In this document: positions 1-14,072 of the stretch, piece after piece
How the letters are laid out: every line of letters begins with the position of its first letter
Numbering within the stretch: the first letter of the stretch is position 1
NCBI RefSeq assembly: GCF_017654505.1
Contig: NC_054535.1
Location: 86,207,285-86,271,284 of the forward strand
Direction: 5' to 3'
Origin: Polyodon spathula
Taxonomy: Eukaryota > Chordata > Actinopteri > Acipenseriformes > Polyodontidae
Length of the DNA: 64,000 nt
Made by a program: the position numbers and the translations under genes
The notes under the pieces: model-generated
Database searches by the model: none
What the model was told of the DNA's origin: nothing
What the model saw: the letters and a program-made list of their open reading frames with translations, nothing else

Positions 1-415
1 TAACCAGCTCTGAAAACATACATCCATATTTGATAAGTGCTGCCCAAATTCTGAAAAGAGGGCTGTTTTGCTCTAGGAGTTCGAGAGACTCTAGTGCTAG
101 TTGAAGAGCTACAGTAGTTGTGCTAGTTCTGAAGTCAATGGGTTGTTGTAGGCACTCAGTGACCGTATTGCTGCAAATGTTAAATTATACTCTTTTTCTG
201 AAGTGTTCTGTTAAAGGTCGATTGACAATATCATATCTGTGTTCATAAATATGTTGGGATCCCTCCATTCATAGTCATGTAAAAAGTGCAATATTGATTA
301 TTTTCACTTATACACAAGGCATCATTAGAACTGATTTAAAAAAATGCCATTAGCATCTTCCAAGCAAACTGTATCAGGAACACAAAATCCAACATATGTT
401 ATTACAATTAAACTG

Positions 416-420
<5 letters not shown>

Positions 421-449
<29 letters not shown>
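421..449 (+). repeat. Poly-A tract
   Basis: Uninterrupted A run of about 30 bases. No retroposon body is recognisable upstream. Confidence 0.9.
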
Positions 450-453
<4 letters not shown>

Positions 454-691
454 CTAAATTAAATTTTAAATTAGAAATGCAACCATTTATAGGCCATTAT
501 GTCATGACATGCCATCCCGGAGAGGTCCAGTCATAATGAAGCCATGGCATTTGCATGTAAATAATAACAGTCTTAACACATCCTACAGAAAGCTTTTTAA
601 TAGACATTCACAGCTGGAAGCCTTTCTTTGAGATTAGTGCTGAACTTGCAAATGGTACATTATATAGCATTTGAGCAGTATAAACTGGACT

Positions 692-729
692 TTTAAGTAA
701 CTTCACACTGGAGTGTGAAGTTACTTTAA
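692..729. repeat. Short near-perfect hairpin
   Basis: AAGTAACTTCACAC and its complement GTGTGAAGTTACTT are separated by four bases, and the flanking TTTT/AAAA extends the stem with a one-base bulge. Function unknown. Confidence 0.8.
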
Positions 730-1480
730 AACCTTTTCTGATACATAATTCTGTGATCAATTGGGGGAAAAGAAACAGTAGAGTTGACAAATATTTTAAA
801 TGAGTGCCTTTCCAGGTTTAAATATATTGTAATATTGGTATGATCCTATAGGTCATATACAAGATTGGCACCAAACCTTTTTTGCATTCAATAGTGCCCA
901 ATTAAGTTATCAATGGAGTACAAATGCAATTTATTTTTAAAATTATATTTGGTAAAAAATTAAACAAACAGCAGTCTGAAGCAGTTTAAAGAAAGCAATT
1001 TAAAAAGACTATCATCTCTATATTGTCTTTTCTTGTAGTCACGTAGCAGAAACATGTGTCTAACACATGTTATGGATTCACATATTTATTTTCATATATA
1101 TTAAATGCATATTTGTTATTGCAAATTATCACTGTGCAAAATGTATAATCTTTTAACGTAACATTTAGTCTATGTTTTGTTGTCCTTTAGCCTTCCAGTT
1201 TAATTCCTCTTTAGTTATCTAACCTTAATTTAATAATCTCCAGCAAGTTGGATGATAGACAGTCTTGAAAATCGTAATGACATCCATGATTTCTATCAGG
1301 AGCATGTGTTTGACGCAGGTCCATGTGTTTAGACCTCCATGGGACTTGAGCATTCTAGTTAGATCACTGGGAGTGACTCCAAATCCTGCTTGTGTCATGT
1401 TACCTGGGTTGCACTGTATTCTGTTTCAGAATGTGCATGTTCAGTTAACAGGTTTCTCAGTTAAGGCCAAACATAATTTC

Positions 1481-1818
1481 CTGTACTGCACTTGTTTAAC
1501 CTAATGGTCATTATCTGTAAATCAATGTCATTACAGCTCTTAGTCGATAATGACTGCAGTGGTCTACAAGAATATAGGATGTAGATATAGCACTTTGTCT
1601 GAAGAGAAAAATGTGAATTTACAGTAAATGTTGTGAGCTTATAAACTTTCATGCAATTAAAAACATACTATTTTCAGAAGATAAGTGCTTGTTTGCTGTA
1701 CTGCACTTGTTTAACCTAATGGTCATTATCTGTACATCAGTGTCATTACCTTGCCATTGGTCAGCTCTTAGTCAATAATGGCCACAGTGGTCTACAAGAA
1801 TATAGTATGTAAATATAT
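1481..1818 (+). repeat. Direct duplication, about 100-bp units
   Basis: CTGTACTGCACTTGTTTAAC, CTAATGGTCATTATCTGTA and GGTCTACAAGAATATAG occur at 1481-1585 and again, 215 bp later, at 1696-1818, with small changes and a 16-bp insertion in the second copy. Confidence 0.85.
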
Positions 1819-2094
1819 TATCAGCAGTACTATTTTTCTTCTTCAAACAGTCAAATGGCAACTGTTTTGAGTAATTTCAAGAAATTACTAATCTAGCCCA
1901 AGATCTGGCATGGTCTGACATGAATAAGTAAGAAATAACCCACGACAGGGTGTGCGGTAAGACAAAAAATTTGAAAATATTTACACAAACTGGCTTTTTT
2001 AAGGAAAAAAAATAAGAACTATAGTGTAGTGTGCACGGGGGGTGGCAGCAGCAGGGCTGGTAGGTGTAATCACAAAGCCCGATATACGCTTCTC

Positions 2095-2230
2095 GCAAAG
2101 GCGCCAGCTCTTTTGTACAGCGGTATCGGCTGTATGTTTTAGTTCGAGAGGTCCCAGGTTCGCACCACCCTCCGCCTGCCTGCGGGAACCGAGATCGCTA
2201 CAATATTATGTACCCTTCCACTGAGAAAAA
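2095..2230 (+). repeat. Possible tRNA-like/SINE head
   Basis: GTACAGCGGTATCGG and GGTCCCAGGTTCGCACC resemble pol III A and B boxes at roughly tRNA spacing, within a GC-rich island. I could not fold a convincing cloverleaf, and no SINE tail follows. Confidence 0.3.
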
Positions 2231-5200
2231 ATAGTCCCTGAAGACTGTTTGATAGATAACATATATTTTGTACTTTTTATTTTCCATAAACATTACATTG
2301 AATATTTATAGTAACATTTTTCGAGATGAAATGACATTTGTGAATTGAAAGCAGACTGATTTCCCACTTCTGAGGGAGGATTCAAGGAACAGCCAAACAC
2401 TGCACTGCATTGGCACTCAAGGGAGGAGATTCCGAGTTTTTTTGTAAGAAATTATCCTATTCAGGCTTTGCAGTCTTCAAGAGAGCTGACGAATAATTTC
2501 AGGCTGTTTTCACACCAATGCCGGTAACCGGCATAATTTCTCTAGATTGTATAAACCAGCATTAAATGATATGTGGACTGAATGACTTCCGTGTCAGTTT
2601 GCACAGTGCTGCAGTCCTTCCCGTCCGCGGCGAGCACAATAGAATTCTGATCCCGACTTTGTTTAAAAGCCTAACAGTTATGACAGAAGAGAGCAGGAGA
2701 GATTTTAATTTAATTTTAAATTTATTTCTGAAATCGGAGGGTAGTGGTGAGATGTATCTGTTGTGTCGAGTTTAAATATTGCATACTCGCTAGTCAGTTT
2801 TATAAGGCGCTATTTAGTAGATGCAGCTGCTGCATATACAGTATATTACATGCTGGGTTATTACAGACTTGTGTGGTTCAGTTGTATGTTGACATTTTTA
2901 TCTACAGAAACACTGTTTAGATAATTGTTACTATTAAGATGTAGTAATATTAATAGATCAGGTAAGTAAGTTGGTCTATGATGTCATAGCCGTGCGGTAA
3001 GACAATTATTACTTCACGGTTATGTGATCTTGTTCAGCCAATCACAGCACTTAATTTATCCAAGCCATTTTATAACATCTTATTTGCAAATTATCTTAAA
3101 ATATACTTGCTGAAAGATTCTCACATACAAACCATTTAAGAACTATCTGTCAGATCAATATACTGTTGACACAATTTAGCTGACTGGTCGGCTGACTGCT
3201 CTGTTACAAAGAGATCTGTGAAGGTCAGCAACAGGAAAGTTAACAGGCAGCAGAAGGACTGTATGTATGTAATATATGCTAATGTCACTTGAGATAACTT
3301 ACTGTTCTTTTAACTGTTGCTAAAGTTTAATATAATTAGCGTTTTTGATTTTAGAAATGCTATTGCAAGAAAGGTACAAATCATTGTGATTTTCAGAGTA
3401 TGTATCACACTTAAAAAATACAACGCAATCCAATTGCAGTTGTAAGTACTTATCAAGAATTGTGATCTTGAAATGTGGATTTTACAGCTGCTATCAGCAT
3501 GAACATCATTGTGATTGAAGGAGTATAGGTCAGTTCAGACTACCAGTCTACTGTACTTCTGGGCAATATAAAAATTCTAATTCACTTTTAAGACAGTACA
3601 AAAAATGAATAGCATAGATGTTTTTGCAATCTACAAAGACAGAACAACTGAACTACCACCAGGTTAATCAAGAGAAATGAAAACAGGAAAGCTCCAGTTA
3701 TGAAAACGTCATCATTGAGCAGTGTGTATTGTAAGCACTCCTTAGTGTACCCTTCATTTTCTCTAATTGCAGATGCAGTTTAAAACAAGTTCACAGTGGT
3801 GACCTTTTCCTCAGAAGATCTGTCTGGACTGACCTGAAAACTGGATATGAAGAACTTTACAGAGAGAGAGAGAGAGATAGAGAGGTGCTAAGTATTGTTT
3901 TCTGCTTTTTACTTTACCCTATGTGATTCTGTTAAAGAAATTGCTGTCAAACTGAAAATAGACCTCTGTGAATCCCCAAGCAGTGCACTAGGTTACTTTA
4001 CCATAATTGAATTGTTTGTAGGTTGTTGGCAGTTTTTGTTAGATCCCACTTCTTTTTGAAGTGTATTACAGTGAAGGTCCACTTCAGTATACTCTTTCTC
4101 CAAAGAAACTAAGTAAAAGCTGAAGGAAGTTATATGTTTGGCATTACATTGCCATCTCAGACTCATATGTGAACAGGAGGAAATGTAGGAGGAAATGTAG
4201 TTCTGAGAGGTCCACACAGGTACATGGGAAGCCATTTGTTAAAACACTTGTGCAAGGCCGGGTTCCCCAAATTGCAGACCTCTTTCAATTAAAATAAAAG
4301 CAGAGACATGAGTAAAGCTTCAAAAGATTAATAATTTATTATAAAAACAAAACACTTTAGAATTGAAAAGAGATTAAAGGCAAAATATTGCAAATTAAGC
4401 AGAGATTTTACACACGAGTACAAGAATTCGCCACTAGGATTCAAGGAGATATAAAATGGTAATATTTTAGTTTCAAGTGCCGCATTATACAAAATATAAT
4501 AGTTTATTCTCAAGTGCCACAAGGCGGACAGGTGTTAGCAGTGCTATTCAAATTAGAACAATTGAAACCAACTGCAGACCAAAATAAAAGTGTGCAAACA
4601 GAATTGTGATAAAATAAAAAGGTGAAATAATAAATCAATCCAAATCAAAACCAGAGTGATCAACAGCTCATAAATAAGAAAACGACCACCAGTGTGCCGT
4701 GACATAAACTAAAAGAGCCAAATGAAATATATTAGATTACCCCTTCGTCGTATTTACCAATACCAAAGGAAAACAAGTGTATAAAATACACGTAAAAGAA
4801 ACAGCAGCTGACAATTGCTCCGTCTGCATGAACAAAAATGACAATTAGTAGCAGTGTCAGCTATACATTTAAAACATGTTATCTTGGGAGCTCTTTAACT
4901 CACCCTACAATTACCACTACACATATTGTACAAATTACCTCAGGCAGCTCTAGGCTTACCGTACCAGTACCTGTATACATCAAAATATGTTGAACATCAT
5001 TTCCTCGAGGAGCAGCAATATTGGCAGCTTCCTGCACAGTTCAGACTACAAATGCCAGTAAGTGGTTATAAAAGTGATTACAAACAGTTTAAAATACAAT
5101 AAAATAAAATAATTCTGGTACTGAGTGGAGACACTGGAACATACCTTCAACACAGTAGTTAACAACCCCAGCTTGCCACCTACCCACCCACCATACACAT

Positions 5201-8200
5201 GCGAAAGCCGACGCCCACGCAAATGCTTTCCACTGAGCAAGCCGAGATGCTAGCTTATATGCACGGAGAGCAGTAATGAGCACTTGTTAGCAACTACAAA
5301 ATGAGACTCACCTGTTATATATGTGAGGTACCGTTGGAATTCCTTTTGACAGTTCGCGCTGGCGTCGCTCTCTGTTGCTGGTGTTAATGAGCGCGCGTTT
5401 TCTGTATTAATTGGCTGTGTATTACTGGAAATATCAACTTGATGAGCCCAATGAAAAAATCGCTCACCAGTTATTATAAAATATGCTCAACAAAACAAGG
5501 TATGACAATGTAAAACCCTGCCACACTGAAAAAAATACAACAGTTTGAGAGCAGGAAAAACATACAGCCAAGTTGCTCTTTGACTATTTAGATAAATGTA
5601 AAACTGTGGAACTATGGTTTTGTAATTGAGGACGTTAACGCCACTTCAAAAAACTAAAGAGCCCTCTTTCTCTGAACTGGAGGAGTATTACCCAAAATGG
5701 ACAGAACCCTGTAGAGTTTCTATTCAGCTGGTATCAATGGAATATGCAATTATGGCAAAGAGTGTTCCTTGGTGCTTTAAGATTCTGTAGGTGCAGTATG
5801 TATTAATACCTTTATACCAGTACTCAAACCAAGCAAGAAGAGAGTTCTAATGGTCCAATACTAATCCCATTGCTGTGTGCAACTGAGACCCCAGAGTCTC
5901 TCAGCAAAACTCAGATGACATCCGGACTGGCAGGTCTGGGATACTAGCTCACAGACGGATACGAAAGGGCAAGACACCAGCTCTCTTTTTTACATAGCCA
6001 CGGTGTCAGTGTATACAGTTCTTATACAGTCAAACCTGCTTATAACTTTCTAAACTTAGTCTTTATAGAGAGGTCTATATTCGTTTAACATGTGGAATTT
6101 AAATACAGTAAAAAGGATTCATGAGAGTGACCCTATAGCCAGGATGTCCTTCAAAAGTGGTGATTTATTACAATGATGTCATTGTATTTGAATTATTTTA
6201 TCATCAGATTTTCATTTAAATATGAAAAAGACATTAGAAAACATATCAGCTTTCTGAATACTGTACACCTAGATGTTTGATATCAAACAATCTTTCCAAG
6301 TTTTTCTTTCAGTAGTTTTGAAATTAGTTATATCTATAAAGTTCCAAGAAAGCCTCAGCTCTTTAAGCCTTTTGTTCTGTTAAGTGACTGAACAGATTGC
6401 CTTAATGAAATAAAGTGACTGGCAGAGGTTTTGACGTTCATACTGCTGCTTCGGCAGGACTATAAATTGGAGGTGAATTTGCCATGCCGTGCTGTTAAGA
6501 ACCTTGCTAGCCAAAATAAAACCCAGATATGTCCTGTGAGATGCTATCAGGGAAATGCAAACAATTGTTTCTCTTCTTAGCACCATCTTACATTTTTATC
6601 TAGGGATAAACAGAGTTACCTACACAATATTGTCTTTCATTACTCAATTCTAAACTTTAAGACCACTTAACGAGGGGACTCCTCATTTCCACACATTGGA
6701 ATTATATTTATGGCTGACCTTAAAGGTGCAAAGATAAAATGCAAACCTTCCATTCTGGTTAGTGTAGTTTCAAGCAATAGAAAAAAAAAAAAAAAGTTGT
6801 GTTAGCTACCTGTGTATAGTATATAAATAGAGGTACTTTATTCCCATCCCATCAAACTGTTTTAAACTTTGATTCAAATAATTATTGTTAAATGCACTTG
6901 TACTCTTTAAATGCACGTGAACAGCAGAAAAAAAAAATATTGAAAAATACCAGTCATACCAGTCAACACTGAGTTTTCAAAATAAGGGAGTTTTTGTAAA
7001 CTGAAATCTTAGTGGCCTGAATTGAAGTGAATACCTACATAAGACAAAGGCATACAACTATTCCACTTTATTACTTGGTGGAATGATACTGTGATACGGT
7101 GAGCCTTCTAATTGCCTTTAAAAAGGAAAATATCAGAAAAACAACCATGACATGGTTCACAATCAAATTCTCTCTTGGTTCTTATTGTACTGTAATTGTA
7201 GGTGGCTGATTTGGCAGCAGCCAATACATACACAGTTGCAGTTGTTACTCTCATTACACAAGAAACCTAAAGGACGAGCTATGGCACCTACAAGAACAAG
7301 AAAAAAAAAAAAACCTTTAAATTCCATTATTTTAAAAAAAGAATTCACAACATTGTGTATGCAACACTATTCATTACACTGCACATATGTGGATCAATAA
7401 CATGTTATTGTCAACTATCATCTATTTTAAATGAACACACTATTGCTGTATATAAACACGTTATCAATCAACCTGAATTTCTAAAGCAACACTGATTCTG
7501 AATATGTAATAGAGACATCTTCCACTATTTGTGTGACTTTTAGACTTTCCTGCAGAATATTTTGCAAAGTGTGAGTCTGGGAACATCTACTGATTTGCTG
7601 AACTAGTCACAACATGTAAAGGTATTGGCATATGTACTTTCTTGATCTCCTTTTTTTCCTTAGGTAATGCACAAATAAATTATATTGAGCATATTCAGAG
7701 CAGAACAAACTGTCATACTGAACAATCCAAAATGCCAGACTGTTGCTGTTCAGTGTCTTCAGGTAAAGGACATACTGCTAAAAAAAACAGGTTTTTGAAA
7801 GAAGCATCCAGTGAGGCAAATCCTCCACCAGGCTCCCTATTGGAATAAAGTGCAGTGATTCAACCTGACAGGCTGGGCAGACTACTTGTATATGTAGACT
7901 TATATTCCAGGGCGCTTTGTTGGCAGTAGACATATCCTTGATTGCTAACAGTAAGCCAAGTCATTCAGATTTATTTTCTATTAAATATTTTTTATTTCAG
8001 GTAATGTATTTGTTGTTTACATTTGCTTAAACTGTTGTTTTTTTTTTTTTACGCTGGGCTAGTTTAGGTTACATTTTATATGTATATTCACCTGGATACC
8101 TTTAGCCGTCTGTACCATAGCATTCTATAAAGCAATTAAGAGGACCTATGTTTGTTGCAACTTCTGCTTGTTTCCATCTACTGAAAACATTGTGAGGAAA

Positions 8201-9384
8201 GGTTTTCCTCTAACCCGGAGAATGAAAGAAAAAATGAAAGTAAAATGAAAGAAAACTGTGGATTTAAACTGCACATTCCCATTGCTGTTTTTATTTTAAA
8301 CTGGAGCTAAGTCACCCTTACACAACGTATAGTAGTAAGCCTCTAACCACTCTAACCTATAAATTACATTTTTTATTGACCACCAAATGTATTCCTCTTC
8401 CAGATTATTGCTCAGTGGTGTTTTTTGCAGCTTTGTGTCAAATGTATTTGTCTTAAAAAAAATCCATTCTATATCTATGGGTCTCTATAACATATGTAAA
8501 TTATCGATTTTAGTTTAGTTTGATAGCTGCCAATGATTTATTTCACAGTACAAAAAAACAGAGTGGAGAATGGGGTATTGAGGTGGTATTGTAGTAAAAT
8601 CACCCGTTACATTTTGTTTAAAATACCATCTCCACCTCCCCAACTTCCACCTTAATTCAGGCAGTCCCCTTGTTGGGGAGGAGGGCGTGGCTTCTTCTCC
8701 CTTTAACAGACAGGACCAGTGGACACATAGTCCATAATCACCTCTCACCATACCCATCCAAGCAGTCATGATCCTGACATTGAATTGAATTAAAAGCCAT
8801 TTTAATAACTTGATGATCATTGTAAAGCAACACATAAGTTATTTTAGTTATTTTAAATATTAAAGCTTTAAAGTGCCATTACAGACCACTTACTTATTTT
8901 AACGGAATCCAGCTTTGTTGGATGAAGTAACTGCTGTTTTATTTGAATGCATATCATTGATCTTTAAACTAAATGCAGCAAAGATTATCAGATGTAATGG
9001 CTATCATATACAGTAACTGAAGTTTATCATCATATATATGAAGTTATTTTAACCCCTTAAATGTTGGTGTTTGTAGTCATTCTGTTTGACTTTTGGTATG
9101 CAAAGTATTGTATGTTTGCCATGAAAACTCTGCTTTCTTTGTGGTGGAATTTGCCCTTAAAATAATAACATGTTTTTATCCTGATACAACAAGTGTTGAG
9201 ATCTTGCATTGAATAACATTTTTGTAGTAAACGCTGCTGATTGAATTTTGTTTTACCAGATCTTATTTTGAAACTACTTCTGGGGCTCTGGTTATTTATC
9301 CATCCTCATTCATAAAATAACAGGTTCTGTATGTCATATTAGTGTATAGAGCTGTCCAGAAATATTATTTGAAAGGTGCTAAAA

Positions 9385-9618
9385 CAATTGAAGGCTGTGG
9401 GCTGTGATTAAAGAAAAGGGCTTGTAACCAGGAGGTCCCCAGTTCAAGTTCCGACTCACTGACTCATTGTGTGACCCTGGGCAAGTCACTTAACTTCCTT
9501 GTGGTCTTTTAGGTGAGACGTTGTTGTAAGTGACTGCAGCTAATGCATAGTTCACACGCCCTGGTCTCTGTAAGTCGCCTTGGATAAGGTGTCTGCTAAA
9601 TAAAAAATAATAATAAAT
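9385..9618 (+). mobile_element. tRNA-derived SINE
   Basis: Head with pol III-like boxes (GATTAAAGAAAAGGGC..., GGTCCCCAGTTCAAGTTCC), a core GTGTGACCCTGGGCAAGTCA CTTAAC, and the 3' tail CTCTGTAAGTCGCCTTGGAT then AAGGTGTCTGCTAAATAAA. That tail is shared by many fish SINEs and L2-type LINEs. Ends in an AATAAT-type tract. Confidence 0.8.
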
Positions 9619-10336
9619 GGAGTAGCTAGCCTAGATTTACCTGAGATTTTCTGTGAAATTTTGTGACTTACAATTAGTACTCACATCGCTGTAACCAACA
9701 CAATGTGATCAAGTGTATCTGCTTTAAAACCATGTAATTGTTAAGAACTGGAAATATCATCAGAGGGAAGAGACATCATTTAATTGTTTTGTTCACATTT
9801 GAGTCAGAATTCTTTCGAGAAAATCTTTAATTCATAGATTTTTAAAACAATGGAACCAAAACATCTGTAAATGGGATACTTCCTCTCAAAACAGCCATAC
9901 ATGGCTCAAGGGACTTTGCTCAACGTTCCCCAGAATAAATATAAACTAATATATTGAATATCAAGTGTTAGCATCCGTGCCAAATACTGAGCTAAACAAT
10001 AACAAAATAACAAGATGTTTAATCAGTAAGACATATTAGGAAAATGAAACGCTACAAAGCATCCTATTAAATTATTATTAGTTTGCACTCTTAAGAAAAA
10101 GGAAAAACAGGGTTATCATCTTTCATGAAGGGTTGTAAAACAAGACGTTAGAACAATGGTTGCTACTATATATATACACATTTATGAAGGTAAAAAGGTT
10201 AAAAGATGATTGTAAAATATTCGTGACCAATTGTGAAAAATATAGATGTATCCTAAAATATAAAGTCCTGTAGTTTTAAACCATCTCAAACTTGACAAAC
10301 TTTATTTTTTCAGTCTACAAAAAAAAGTGGGCTTTG

Positions 10337-10617
10337 GTACAATGTCTCATTGAGGCCATCAAAAAATGAAAGAAATAATGTTTTATGTCTGAAATTGCTC
10401 ACGATTACAACAGTCCAAGTCATTTTGTGGAGATCACAAGACAAATGAAATTCTCAGGAAAACATGATGACTTCTGTTTTCTTGAGATCCTAGTATAAAT
10501 TATCTTGTGATAACGGAATGGTAATATCGAGATCCCGAGATAAATTATGTCGTTATCTCGACATAACAAAGATTGTTTTTGTTGGTTTTTTTTTATGCCC
10601 TCAATGAGCCGCCGTAC
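10337..10617. mobile_element. Short inverted-repeat element with TTTG flanks
   Basis: Ends GTACAATGTCTCATTGAGGC and (inverse) GTACGGCGGCTCATTGAGGG. Both sides are flanked by TTTG (10333-10336, 10618-10621). The inside has self-complementary segments such as GTCGTTATCTCGACATAAC. 281 bp, no coding capacity. Confidence 0.65.
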
Positions 10618-12531
10618 TTTGGCAATCGGAGCTTGAAATCAAAGAAAGACATTTAAAAATGTAGTGAAATGGTGTATTACTTTTTTTAAAAAAAGAAAAC
10701 TGATAACATTAAGCAGAATTATAAATAGCAATGTTTAATCAATAGCCACTTTAAGTGGCTAATATTAGATGGCAGAATTGCAAATTGTGTATATTAAGTT
10801 ATTCTCTTTTTTTAATTTATTTATTTATTTATTTATTTATTTTTTTTAACTATTTCATACAGTACTAGGCAAGTTGCTTTGTGTCTGTAGCCATCAAACA
10901 ACATGTTCAAAGGATGGACTCTGCTAAGAAAAAAAAACTGAAATTTGTTGAATAATTCAGTGGCTGGGAAAAAGTAAAGATGAAGTCTGCATCCCTGCGC
11001 AGGATATGTCAGTGTTACTCCCAATACAAGTTACTTGTCTTTGTGCTGGTTGACATACACACAACTGACACTTTCACTAGATTTTCAGCCTCGGTTTTGG
11101 TCTGATTGAACGAGCCTTAGGACTTTCAATCTTCCTCTGCTCTTTTAAAGAATGTATTCTCGGGTCTGCCAGGAGTGTGCTATTGTCTGATTGCTTATTT
11201 CACATACCCATAGCACATGCCTAAGCCAGGATCCTCCACTTTTAGCAACCTTTGATTCTATTGTACTTTGGTTGGATATCTTCTAAAGATGTGCACTGCA
11301 TTTCTTAATAAGGACATTGAAATACTGCTTATTTGCATTAAAGGTTTAAGCTGTAGGATTAGACAATTCATATTTTGAATCTTTTGAAAAACCGATTATT
11401 GATTACAGAACACTCCAGAAATAAGTCACATGACATCAATATGGTAATATACAGTAATCCATCACATATCTGCCCTAACCGTTTATCTGCCATGATCAAG
11501 CTCTTCAGCAACGTTCATTTATTGTTGAACAGAGATGAGTTCAGCGATTGTAGCTCCCACCAAAGTTTTTGTACACTGTTGTATGTGCTCCGTGCTCTAC
11601 GTGCTCATGCATAAAAACTATGAAAACTAGCCAAGAAACTCCTTGTTCTGACAATCCTGTTACACCAAATAGAAACACAATTCTACATCACCTGGAAGCC
11701 CTATTGCGACAAAGAATATATAAAAAAAACACATTTGCATTTTACACATGGCAAAAACACCTGCTGTCTGAAAATAAGATTAGCTTGCATTGCCCTGAAC
11801 TGTCATTTGTCATGTCCAGTTTGTAACACAATGTAAAACCCACATTCCATTTTCAATTAATGTTATAAGCATCAAAGAATGACTTAAGTGTTCAACGAGC
11901 CAATACTGATTACTTCATGTTCGAAATTAATCACATAGAAGCCTCCTGTGAGTATCACCAGACAGTAAAGCTGAGGAATGTTAAGGCCGTGCAATTTGGA
12001 AATTGGAATCTGTCACACAACATTAATTAACAGAAGCCAACTGGAGACCCTTCTTATGCCTTCCAGTTGGAACATGGGCCTTTTGATAAGCTAATTTTAT
12101 TTTACACAGATGACCTATGTAATTGAATAGAAAACATTTCTAAAAAAAAATAATAATAATAAAATATGGTCACATTCATGAATCCTTGCTGTAATGGTCA
12201 GTGCATTGCTGTACCAAGCATTTACTGAAGTGGTGAATTATTAGTTATATTAAAACCACCATCTTAAAAGGGTACTACAGTAAAAAAAAATTAACAAAGT
12301 AGAATTAATCACCTGTAATAGCTGCTTTTTTTCTCTCTATGTATATTACCTACATTCATTTAGTCCAGGAATTTGATCTGCCAGGTCGCTGTCAGAAAAT
12401 TTTCACCTCCAAAACCAGGTGAGAAACTCCTCTGCATGTGTCTGTAGTCATCTGAAGCCATCTTGTTTAAGTGTGAAAATGTTTTTGTTTATGGAGATGG
12501 TCAAATGGGTTCCCATCATAAAAGAAGATAA

Positions 12532-12941
12532 CACTATGTAACACAATTTTTGTTCCTGGGTAGTAAGTGTTATTTCCTAATTGCTTATGCCTCAAAAGTA
12601 TAGAAAATGGCTATTATTCCCCACAAACTTTGCTTTTGTGACCAGGACAGTGATATTTCAAAATATCACTATTTCCAATGGGAAAACGGGCAAATGTGTG
12701 TCTTTTCGTTCACATAAAGTCAGAAAAAAACAACATATGAATCCAAATTAACATGTATTTATACTAAAGTAATACAAAAATGACTACAACAGATTTAGAA
12801 GTGTGCAGTTTTTCGAGATTTACGATTATATTGTATTCACAAAAGCAAAGTTTGTGGGGAATAATAGCCATTTTCTATACTTTTGAGGCATAAGCAATTT
12901 GGAAATAACACTTACTACCCAGGAATAATTGTTACACAGTG
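12532..12941. mobile_element. CACTA-like MITE, copy 1
   Basis: Begins CACTATGTAACACAATTTTT and ends with the inverse ACACAGTG, flanked by TAA on both sides. Inverted arms of about 100 bp contain TTGTTCCTGGGTAGTAAGTG and GGCTATTATTCCCCACAAAC. CACTA-type ends with a 3-bp duplication suggest the EnSpm/CMC superfamily. No protein is encoded. Confidence 0.8.
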
Positions 12942-13752
12942 TAATCAGTATGGAAAGAAATGACAACAATTGAGGAATTATACTTTCTTTCTAGCAGATC
13001 CTATGACCATTCATTCTGTATGCTCATACAGAGCAGTTGGGACGGTGAAAGAGATGGGTAACCTATGAAATGTTAATGAGTTGCAGAAGCAAGTACTGCA
13101 ATTCAGTCACCAACATCAAGCCTACAATGCTTCATAGCATGTCATTAAGGAAGACTGTGACGCAGGCGGTATTGTCACAAGCATCACAAACAGTGCTGTT
13201 AGCCTTGAGCAAAAGAAAAGTTAGTGACAAAGATGCTTGAAAAGGGTCAGTACCCTTATCTATTATGTTTATCCAGTTTGTTCCTTAAATAACAAGACAT
13301 CGAGCACTGGCACTGCTTCAAAATCACATCACTATAAAGTTGTTCGCCAAGTTCACATTGTAGTAGATGAATGGGATAAAAAAAATAATTCAATACGTGA
13401 CATTATTTAATTTCTAAATATTTATTTAGTGTTTACAACTCTAACTGACAACACTTAGTGAAGAAAAACTTAATGCAAATCTACAAATAAGTGCTGAATT
13501 ACAATGAACAATCAAATATGAACAAAAATGGAACACATTACATTACAGAAGAACTTTATGGTCCAATATTGAGAAATAGCATGTAAGGTTTGCTGTGGTA
13601 TCTCAAAAAATTTACATTAAGGATGCTTTACTGGGTGAAAAAAAAAAGTGATGAGCAGATTTGCTTATTACAAATTACCTCAATGTGCCAGTGTTAGTTA
13701 GCACATCCAGTAGTGTTCTAAAGCTTGGAAACAAACAGTTTACAGCGAGACT

Positions 13753-14072
13753 AGGGGTGGGCGTTATACTGCCAAGTTTTCCTCACTGAGACTCCTTACT
13801 TAGTAAATACCCTGGTATCTCTGAATAGATAATCGCCCTCTCTTTATAAATATGCTAAATATTTTAATGAGCAAGACATCTCACAAATAGAATGGTACCC
13901 CGGAATGCTTTCCTTTTTTTTTAGGAAAGCAGTACAACTGGGGATGGGGAGTTTTTGCCGAATAACTTCACTCGGGCGATTATCTTTTCAGGGATACCAA
14001 GATATTTAGTAAGTAAAGGGTCTGAGTGAGGACAAATGAGCAATACAATTGCTACCCTTGTCTTGCCATAAA
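13753..14072. mobile_element. Inverted-repeat MITE family B, copy 1
   Basis: Left arm about 13753-13840 (TAGGGGTGGGCG..., CTCACTGAGACTCC..., GTATCTCTGAATAGATAATC) pairs with the right arm at about 13975-14072 (GCGATTATCTTTTCAGGGAT..., GGTCTGAGTGAGGA). No coding capacity. It may lie in the 3' UTR of YTHDC2. The superfamily is not clear. Confidence 0.7.

Larger units (their letters stand above)
1..13400. other. Gene-free region downstream of YTHDC2
   Basis: No reading frame here resembles a known protein or is joined by splice sites into a longer one. It contains poly-A (421-449), a short GA run (about 3861-3882), scattered repeats listed separately, and otherwise unremarkable AT-rich DNA. In mammals KCNN2 lies beyond YTHDC2, but none of its exons is visible. 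Confidence 0.6.

Noticed and set aside
2095..2170. A functional tRNA gene
   Set aside because: Box-like motifs exist, but no acceptor stem or full cloverleaf can be folded. Kept only as a weak SINE-like feature.
8515..8835. 106-residue minus-strand open frame
   Set aside because: No recognisable domain, no splice context, and composition typical of random frames in this region.
1..13400. KCNN2 or other host exons left of YTHDC2
   Set aside because: No frame has channel-like segments or joins others through splice sites.
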